Part shown: positions 55,956-64,000 of the stretch, one piece after another
How positions within the stretch are numbered: position 1 is the stretch's first letter
Layout of the letters: each line of letters opens with the position of its first letter
From: Malachius bipustulatus
Lineage: Eukaryota; Arthropoda; Insecta; Coleoptera; Melyridae
Assembly (NCBI GenBank): GCA_910589415.1
Contig: OU342631.1
Span: 11,222,001 to 11,286,000 of the forward strand
DNA length: 64,000 nucleotides
Reading direction: 5' to 3'
The notes under the pieces: generated by a model
Told to the model about the DNA's origin: nothing
Database searches by the model: none
What the model saw: the letters and a program-made list of their open reading frames with translations, nothing else
Program-made: the position numbers and the translations under genes

Positions 55956-58039
55956 CGAGATTTTACGAAGCTTAGGGTTGAAAACATAAATTTTTTGATC
56001 TTAGATATAATTTTGCGTTCTATTCTAGAATGTTTCATAGCTCGTTCCAACATTTAATCAAATATTAAGTATTAAGTAATTAATTCCGAAGTATTTGAAT
56101 TTTATGTTTGAAAATTTGAACATTTGATATTTGAATATTCATAAGCATTAAATAAATTATTTAATTTAAATTTCAAAGTTTAATTAAAAAAATGCCCGCC
56201 CTTAATCGCCCTGTCAGAGTTTGTTAGTAAAATTTAGTACCCATTATTTAAAAAAGGACCCCTTTATAACCTTGTTTTTGTTGCGCAGGATTCGATGATC
56301 TCGTTGACTAATCGTCGTTTGATAGACGGGAGATTTTTAGGGCGCTAAATCAGATGGGCGAGAAAATAATTAATTGCCCCATAAAATTTATTTCCACCCG
56401 AAAAGAGGAAGGGTTCGCTCGGGGCGACAGCTATTTTCAATTAACCTCAATTTATCTGAAGATCTAATAAATTTGGAGGCGTATTACTTCTTATACGGAT
56501 CTTACCGTTTAAATTGATGGTAATATAAGTAATACACGATGTGGCCCATCTAAAAGGAAACATGCAGCTTTGAGACACTTTATGCCCAATAAAAAATACA
56601 CGTAACGTTAATGAAGTTTCATTTCTAGAAGGGAAAAAGGTACTTATCACAGTCATATTTTTTGAGATATTGTTGTCTCATGTATTATAAAAATTACTTA
56701 GTATTTTTATTCGTTATAATAACAAGGCAATATTCTTCGATTAACATTTTCACATACATCACACATAAATATAGGTAGATCCCCCATTTTCCTACATTTC
56801 AGTCGTAATATTCGAAAACCTATATGTAAAGCAAAAAAATAAATGCGCAAGCACTTTCGAATGCTGATGGTTTCAACTGGTATAGAGACAAACGACCCCT
56901 CGGGCCAGAGAGCTCCAAATGGTCATAAATCTTGGGATAAATTGAAACTTTCAGCAAATTTACATCCTATATGGCTGGGAGGAAAACGTGAAAGTTCGCA
57001 GGAATTACGTGCGGTTTCCTTGTACCACCGAGTACATAATATATTCAATGAAACTTTGTATTTAAGGGGAAACGACAGATAGCCCGAGGAGTCGAACACA
57101 CGAAAATAATTATATACGTAGATACCTATGTCGAAGTTGTTCTAATTCAGAAATAATATTTGAGTTCCCGTTGCGCATATAAATAATCCCAATTTCTCAC
57201 TGATAACAAAATTGTAGTTATCCACGATTTGCTTTAATGTACAAAACCTAAGCCCACACTTCAAAGAAAAGATATGGGATGCCAGAAGTATTTTTTATGT
57301 TGATTTTTAAAATGTTGGAAATATTCTTTCAAAAACTTCAAAATAGAGAATGGTTGTTTTTCACTTTATATTTTCAAGTTCCTTTCAATCCTGCTTTTCC
57401 GCCATCTTCCTTCCTGTTATGTGTAAACCACTGTCAACGCTCCAACGGTGTGAAAAGTGCATACAGGAGAGAGAAAAACATATCCTGCAGGATTAGCAGA
57501 AAGAGTTCTCTTCCAAACGTTGCAGGAGGAGTTCATCTCGCATTTGCAAAACTCGAAAGTGTCTACATACGCGCTTCCGCGTCGCTCACACTTTACACAT
57601 AAACGCAATTTATCTACGCAATCCAGTTATCCAAGAAAAACGCATCCTCGACTTCCATCGAGACTACTAAAAAAAAACCATAAAGTTAGGCATTCCTTAA
57701 ATAATCCGCATTCCTGATTTTATCTTAATTGCTAATACGCCACAATCACTTCACTATAGGCTCTTTACTCTGTGGTGATGACTTCCAATTTAAACTGTCT
57801 TCCAATCGAAAACTGACTGTGGCGCTCATACGTCGAACGTGGTTCTCGAAAAATTCTAGGGAGATTCACTGACGTTCACTAGCTCTAGACACAACCGTCA
57901 TGCGCGGAAATATTCAGGTATTGTGGATTAGAATAGAATTAGAATAGAATAGAATAGAACGTTCCTGTCAGTCAGCTAGAATTTTCGTGAATCATTTGAA
58001 CCCAAAATAATTCTTCTCGCACATTTAAATAATTACTTG
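55956..58039. other. No gene recognised
   Basis: Open frames at 56843..57082 and 57279..57717 lack recognised domains. A tagaa/agaatagaat microsatellite lies at 57930..57960. A stretch near 57890 (ctagacacaaccgtcatgcg, then cgcggaa) has a counterpart near 59880 (ctagacactaccatgcg, then cgcggaa) in the same orientation. Confidence 0.4.
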
Positions 58040-58917
58040 CTTAAGATATTCAACATTATGCACAGGAGTCCTGTATGCAAGAGTTTTGAGATAGCCCCAA
58101 AAAAAGAAATCCATTGGGTTTAAATCAGGCGATCAAGACACCCATTGCGCAAACCCTCCATGTTCTATCCATCTGTCAGGTGAAGTTTTATTCCGGGAAT
58201 CTACAACCTTTAGCATAATGCGGCGGCGCGCCATCATGGAGCAGCCACATCGAATTTATTACTCGAACAACGTCCTCTAGAAGAAGAGGCAACTGATTTC
58301 TAAAAAAAAACTAAATAAATTGCACCATTCAGTCTTTGTGGGAAAAAGTGTGGCCCAATTAAGTGGCCTGCTGTTATTCCAGTCTAGCCATTAACAGTAA
58401 TCTTATTTTGGTAACCCTGTTCTATCTCAAGTGAGGTTTGCATCATACCAATAATGTTCATTATGAAGAAATTCATACGAGCAACAGCCGGATCTTCAGG
58501 AGATAGGGCTTGACTTCGGAGAATCTTCCCGAATAGCAATTCTCTAGTTCTAGTTCTTCTAGTTCTTCACGGACGGCCTGCCTCAAGGCGTCTAGTTTTG
58601 AATGATACAAATTCTCCTAGTCTTTGATGGATAGTGCTGAAAATCCGCGATTGTGGTATCCTTCTATTCGGAAATGCTTCACCATACAAACATTTTGCTG
58701 CTTTAGCTTTATTCGGCGACAAGGGCCATACGGTCGCGTTGCAGAATGCGAAGCGGATTCGCTCGTTTCTTGTACAGGTGCCGGACCGCGGTCTAACTTG
58801 AACTCTTGTGACTAGGTACTCTATTGTTGTACACTTGACATGGGCGCACGCGCTATTTTCCCTTTCCCATCTCAAAGTGCATAATTCAAAAACGGAGGAT
58901 TCACGGGGACGAAACAT
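58040..58917 (-). pseudogene. Degenerate DUF4817/DDE transposase, minus strand
   Basis: Minus-strand order: 58770 to 58567 reads CLYGEAFPNRRIPQSRIFST, then IHQRLGEFVSFKTR, then AGRP, the DUF4817 helix-turn-helix with its linker. Then 58265 to 58040 reads MWLLHDGAPPHYAK, then (shifted) DRW-like and NPMDFFFWGYLKTLAYRT-like segments, the DDE blocks. The catalytic HDGAPPHY is intact, but stops and shifts separate the parts, and the middle (58300 to 58560) is poorly readable. Same family as the relic at 53502..54900, but a different and less decayed lineage. Confidence 0.7.
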
Positions 58918-60769
58918 GAAGTAACAAAAATTCTGTTCCCAGAGTTCAGGTATTTTAATTTAAACAGGATTTGCTGCTAAAGCACTAATTTCTTTTGATA
59001 AGTTGATAGTTTTAAAGAGAAAAAGGTATAAAGTGACTTATAGTAGAAAAATTCCCTTGTAGAAAAATCTTTCCAAGAAGATCCAAGTCTCCACGGAGCT
59101 ATCCTAGCCTTATATCATAAGGGAGCTAAGATATCAGCGAAGACGCCAACAGGTGTTGAGGACTGAAATATGTGTGGAAAAATATCTTCTGCAATTTCTG
59201 CAACAAGAAAATGCTTTTGGGGAACTTAAAGAAGGGAACTTTTTACTCTTCGCTCAAAAGAGACAAGATAATTTTTGATGATTGCTCAAATATTCGCAGA
59301 TCACATGGACAAGATACAAATTAAATTAGATATGAATTAAATTTATTTTATGAGCTCAACATTTATTGAGGTAGCCCCAAAAACTAGAACAATGTAATAA
59401 AATCGAAAACCTTTGAATTATTCATAAGAACAAAAATGGTCTTACTCAGATACTTACTGGTTTTCGAGGAAAGGGAGTCAGATAAACATCTAGTCTGTAG
59501 TCTTCTTCAAGGTTCGGGGTGGAAAAAAATCATCAAGAATACGTGGACAATAAGGGAAAATAGTTTCTGCGCATTTAGTACAATTCAAAATTCTCATTGA
59601 GCATAACTACAGTAGAACGAAGCCATTTCAGAGGTTGAACGCTACCAAATAAAAAATCTATAATATCGATTATATTACTGATTTGGGATAAGTTATTTTA
59701 TCATTTCTAACACTAACACTAACACAACAATTATACTCTTTTACTTCACTTGTCACAATCATCTGACTGTATTTTTTAGTCTATGTCTTTCTTACTCTAG
59801 AATACTTCAGTCTTCCACTTTCAATTTACCACTGACAGACTACGATGGCGCGATCTTGTATACGTCTCAGAGGTAACCCTAGACACTACCATGCGTTTCG
59901 AATACGCGCAGAGCGCGGAATTATTCTGGCATTTAGTAGAATATGATTCCTATGATGTCACTAGGAATGTCGCGAATTAGCTGTGTAATGTCATTATAAT
60001 TATTATTATTGTAGAAGGTATAAGCAAATACGAATCCAGAATATCTCTAGTGTTCATTCGTTACAATCTAAAATAAAAATTTTTAAATCGGTATTTTTTC
60101 ACAGGCCGGTACAGATTCTGCATATTATTCAATTCCCACAGAATAATTAATGTTAATTCTTAACGCAAATCTGACGGATCTCAACTGGAAGACAAATATT
60201 TGGTTAATTATTCAGGAAGTATTCTCGACATTTACGCAGTAGTATTTCATTTTCTCTTCAACCTTAAGTCGCGAACACCGACATTCCTTTGTTTTACGGC
60301 CGCGAGACCCGAGGGATCTCCCGAATCCGGTCCAGTATGCGGAAAAGTGGAGGAGCGAGAAAACCACCGACGAGACAAAATTCATTAAACGCAAAAACAC
60401 CACTAGAACAGAATACGTGGATTACGGAGGATGTACTTTTGTTTGGCAGTGGGAAAGAATAAGCAGCGAGATGAATTAATTATTGTCTTTCAGCAAATTC
60501 GCCACCGGACTTTATTATTTTATTTCTCAGGCGATGATCGCCGCTTTTTGTAATTTTCATGAAAAATTATTTCCTCTGACCTCTGTTAGGTTGTTTCTTC
60601 TTTTTTCTTTCCAAAAAATATTCTCGTTATTAAGGGGACTTTCAGCAATATACCAAAAAGGGGGGGGGGGGCTGTCATAAAAAAATGACCTCATTGACAA
60701 AAAAAATAATCAATGACGTCATGGTAATATTAAAAAAAAAGATCGGCCTGTTGAAGCGATTTTAGTGCT
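58918..60769. other. No gene recognised
   Basis: Mixed AT-rich sequence; frames at 60200..60388 and 60212..60403 overlap on opposite strands without known domains. A 12-nt G-run lies at 60660..60671. Confidence 0.4.
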
Positions 60770-60826
60770 TCTTCCTCTTTAGTGTTTATGGCCTCTAGCT
60801 TTTACCAGCTATTTGGCCAGCACAAA
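60770..60826. repeat. Fragment of dispersed repeat (partner of 10904..10955)
   Basis: Reverse-orientation match: tttatggcctctagctttta and ccagctatttggcc correspond to the complement of 10904..10955. Confidence 0.55.
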
Positions 60827-61714
60827 TTTTAGTGCTTGATTCAACATAATCAAATGAATCGCTGCTATTATAGCTCACATTCGATTAATAATTTTGCTTT
60901 TAATAATGTTGTTTGAATGAAATTGTTTGAATTTAATTAAATTCCCTCGTATATGCTCAGAGCAAATAAAGAGCCAATTAAAAATTCTCCGGAAAATTAT
61001 AAGAGCTGCAATAAAAAGTTCTCCCAGTGGCGGACGTTCGAAATTCTATACTTAATCACCCACATGCGATTCTAGGAGAGCGTTTTAATCACTATTTACT
61101 TTTAATTAGTTAACCGGGTCTGTTTGACAATAATAATTGTCTGACAATAATAATTGTCAAACAGGCCTTTTCTAACATCAGGCTCTTAGGAACGAGAACA
61201 GGTCCCATTTCCCCACGGGATCCAATAAGGTATTCAATCATGGATCCCAAGTAGTTTGTGGTTCGGCTCTATTAACTGAGGGATATCATCCAATTTAATT
61301 CACATTCACGTCTCATTAAATCCCAAATCCCGTAATTGCTGGATTCACACGTGTTTCTCAACTCATCAGTCATCGGATATGACCAAGCAAGAAGCAAACG
61401 TACAACGTTGTCAAGTTTTCTCCATATTTTTAAACAATTACGTAAAATTTTTTACGTACCTTCTTTCATTTAAAAGACAATTTATTTAATTTTTAATTTA
61501 TGCGGAGAGCTTACCAAAATTTAAATGGCGGGATGAAAAGTTTGCGGGGAGAGCGATGAAGGCACCAGCCTCCATAATCTGGTTAGCCGAGTAAACATTT
61601 TGTAATTAAAGGGGTAAGATAATTAATGCTAAAAGTTATCGTGTGGTGAAATTTTCGTCTTTTCAACGAGTCCGCAAAATTTTACAGAATTATTATTAAT
61701 AGTATCGTTATTAC
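60827..61714. other. No gene recognised
   Basis: Contains a local symmetric repeat at about 61124..61168 (two copies of gacaataataattgtc framed by tgtttgaca and tgtcaaaca). Otherwise featureless. Confidence 0.4.
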
Positions 61715-62440
61715 TTAATAACTTCTGAGACCGGCGAACCCGATTTCTTGGTAGTTGTACGCACACTTGTGCCCCAAAAATGTCGGCTTGTCTGTTACAG
61801 ACGCTGTCCATAGACCTACAGTAGGTCTATGCGTTTTGCTAGGGAACACTCTCGAGCCGCCATTTTTCATCTAGAAAAGTTGAAATTTGTCTCGATTGAA
61901 ACGGTGCACGGTCTCACGATGCCTATTGAAAATGAGCCGGATCCGAGAATTTTAAGACCTCCGTTCAGGGCCGTACTTTTTTTTCGCAACATCCCACCTA
62001 TAGGAATTTTTCTCGGTAACGGTACATCGCGGAGCGATGCTGTTTGCACAGTTACTGAGGAAAAAAATAGACGTACAAATTGTGAAGATCGTTTTTCGTA
62101 AAAAAAATTAGGTGAGCGGAAATGTTTTTTTGGCGCCCATCATTTTTCGCATAATTTCGAATTTTTTTTGACCGATCGAAAAAATAACAAAACAGTGTGA
62201 TAGAGACGTCTATTACCTACAAGAAAGGTAGTTTTTCACTTTAAACATTGGCAAAACTAACTTAATAAAAAAAAAACTTTGGCAGGTCATTGAGACTTCT
62301 CTTACGTTTTTTCCGCGTTCCTCCATTTGTATCCTCCTCCATTTTCTACATCGTGAAATTGTTTTAAAATTTTTTTCTTCAACATATAATTTGAAGTATT
62401 GGCTTCAATTCGTCTCGCATATGTTGGCACTTTTATTATT
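61715..62440 (+). repeat. Dispersed repeat family, copy 2 (uninterrupted)
   Basis: Partner of 21297..23155, from gagaccggcgaacccga to tctcgcatatgttggcact. It lacks the palindromic insertion, and so approximates the empty-site form, although it has one rather than two of the cctattgaaaa blocks. Also contains a short inverted repeat (atagacctac then gtaggtctat) near 61811..61831. Confidence 0.65.
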
Positions 62441-62717
62441 CGCTGAGGACTACGAGATTTATGAGCTGCCGAATTAATTAGGGCTGCCGAAGCACTGCCC
62501 GTTGTAGCTGCACTTTTTTACACTGGACAGTCACCCCTTCAAGTGAAATTACTCTAAGATACTAGAAATATAAAAGTTTGATCTGGATTAATTCACTTTC
62601 ATATAAAGTGAGAAGTTATCTATTTTATAAGAGAGTAGAGAGTAAAGTGGAGCCTTGTATAACTTTGACAGCGTAAAAATAATAATTTGTTTGGTTAAAA
62701 ATAGGATTTAAACTTCC

Positions 62718-62726
62718 AAAAAAAAA
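62718..62726 (-). terminator. RNA polymerase III terminator
   Basis: Run of nine Ts on the minus strand, 2 nt after the discriminator base of tRNA-Ala. Confidence 0.85.
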
Positions 62727-62728
62727 TT

Positions 62729-62801
62729 TGGAGGCGCCGGGCATCGATCCCGGTACCTCTCGCATGCTAAGCGAGCGCTCTACCATCTGAGCTACGCCCC
62801 C
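62729..62801 (-). tRNA. tRNA-Ala, anticodon AGC
   Basis: 73 nt. Acceptor stem GGGGGCG pairs with CGCCTCC (one G-T), discriminator A, no encoded CCA. D arm GCTC/GAGC with loop AGATGGTA; anticodon stem CTCGC/GCGAG with loop TTAGCAT (AGC at 62768..62766); T arm CCGGG/CCCGG with loop ATCGATG. Internal A and B boxes are intact and a T-run follows. Intronless and apparently functional. It reads A34, which is modified to inosine in eukaryotes to decode GCU, GCC and GCA. Confidence 0.97.
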
Positions 62802-63067
62802 TTCGAATATACAAAAAACATGCGTCCAAAAAATGCGGCAAGTGATCTACTTTTCTCTTAATTAAAATCCTGCGAGATACTGAGATCATTCAGAACGCCT
62901 CGGGCGGGACAAGGTTGATATATCAGATTACGCGAAGTGAAGTGGAACGATTACTGGAGATTGATACATACCTTTATTACGGAACAGTCCGAACACCACT
63001 TGTTGATTTTAAAATTATAGACGTAATCAGGAGCTATTAATATGTGACCGGTAGTCTATTTTGTCCT

Positions 63068-63098
63068 AAACCTCTGAAGAAGGCGTTTTAGCCTAAAC
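63068..63098 (+). other. Degenerate hammerhead-like motif
   Basis: CTGAAGA (63074..63080), then AGGC, a six-nt loop, GCCT (a good 4-bp stem II), then AAACGTAAC. The family pattern would be GAA-ACGT-A after stem II; here the invariant G of GAA is missing, so cleavage is not expected. The same logic as the motif at 15452..15494 suggests a relic of a Penelope-like or retrozyme element. Confidence 0.35.
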
Positions 63099-63109
63099 GT
63101 AACTTTATG

Positions 63110-64000
63110 GCTTAAATTAAGGAGTAATGACAAAAGCAGACGTTTTTTTCTTTCAACTTTACCTTTTTAAAATTTCAATTCTATAGATTGAACCTTGAAC
63201 CCTACGACCTGTAATCGTAATCGAGTGACAGGAACGATTTTTTTTTTCGAAATTTGAAGGGACTCCCTGTGAAAACGTTTTTTTTTTGGAAAGATTTTTT
63301 AACAAAAATTTACAGTGTACCATAGATTTTGCACGAGTTTAAAATTATGTGGCTAAAGTTTGAAAGGTAAAGTTATAGGGGGTGAGGGACATACCCAGCA
63401 TAATCGATTACCATATTCTAGATTCTGGATTCTAGGGAGGGCAGAACACTTTTTTACTTTCATTTATTTATTATTAATTATCTGATGGTGCCTCAAAAGG
63501 AAAGTTCGGTGTGCTCTTTTATTTCAGAGCTCTTCAGGGATCATAAGGAAACTTTACTTACAGTAGACGCTGCTGGGGCTCGTTCTTTTTAGGTAACCGG
63601 AAACACTCCTGTTTTAATTGGGTTTAATTTTTTTATTGGGCAACACGCTTGGATTTTAACTACCTAGATGTTGAAGAAAATTCTTAACTGTCCGTGAAAA
63701 GAATCGTAATTGCCGCGGAGTTAAATGTCGTTCGTTTGAAAACGTACCTAGTTTTTTTGAAACGGGCCGGAAAAATCGTGGGTTTTGGATTTAAAAACCT
63801 GATTTCGTTAAGATAAGTGGTTAAAAGCTGTTATACTTCTTCCTTTAAAAAGATACAGGCACGGGAAAAGATAAAAAGATAGAATTTAGGTAACGTAAAT
63901 TCTAAACGCGTCCTAGGTACCCGCGTCCTTTCAGTCTTGCCCCCAGGTCTGCAATAATCGTTCTCCTCGCTTTTCTCTTCCAGAAGCGCGTCCTAGGTCA
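63110..64000. other. No gene recognised
   Basis: AT-rich right edge; gcgtcctaggt occurs at 63909 and again at 63988. No supported gene. Confidence 0.4.

Overview
This is nuclear DNA of an insect, perhaps a beetle. It is AT-rich, has GT/AG introns, carries a canonical eukaryotic tRNA-Ala gene, and is crowded with Tc1/mariner-like, non-LTR and satellite repeats. The order within insects is inference only. Host genes cover a small part of the 64 kb; most of it is intron, relic transposon and tandem repeat.

Left 20 kb: a head-to-tail cluster of three paralogous secreted-protein genes, all on the minus strand. They match the insect group 7 allergen-like family (Der p 7-like, TULIP/BPI fold). The rightmost gene (20015 to 9946) and the middle gene (8202 to 3907) are complete five-exon genes. 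Their exons 2, 3 and 4 have identical lengths (130, 159 and 152 nt) and identical phases. The third gene (887 to 715) enters from the left edge with only its signal-peptide exon in view. The middle and left genes share a near-identical exon 1 and about 260 bp of upstream DNA, so they are a recent duplicate; the rightmost gene is an older copy with repeat-swollen introns. The introns hold a small TA-flanked MITE, a 5'-truncated RTE-like retrotransposon end, two copies of a 0.55-kb repeat, a foldback element, a perfect 27-bp-arm hairpin and a hammerhead-ribozyme-like motif.

20 to 34 kb: no confident host gene. It holds relic mariner-like elements, two about 1-kb palindromic elements flanked by TA (one inserted into an older dispersed repeat), a 145-bp minisatellite, and a 315-bp tandem array with a 947-bp three-unit higher-order period that appears to derive from the tail of a non-LTR retrotransposon.

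34 to 38 kb: an 18-nt match to a tRNA-Pro primer-binding site (possible LTR-element relic), a tRNA-derived SINE, and two plus-strand exons (36232..36383 and 37006..37162) that splice in phase. They encode part of an extracellular ligand-binding domain resembling that of receptor guanylyl cyclases. The other exons of that gene were not found.

38 to 64 kb: almost entirely mobile and repeated DNA. Notable items are a 0.9-kb near-perfect palindrome, a 2.26-kb transposon with very long terminal inverted repeats containing concentric inner ends, a 3.3-kb degenerate DUF4817/DDE transposon, further transposase relics, a satellite-like composite repeat present in both orientations, two short MITEs with 3-bp target duplications, and the tRNA-Ala(AGC) gene near 62.8 kb. 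No CRISPR, operon or bacterial-type system is present.
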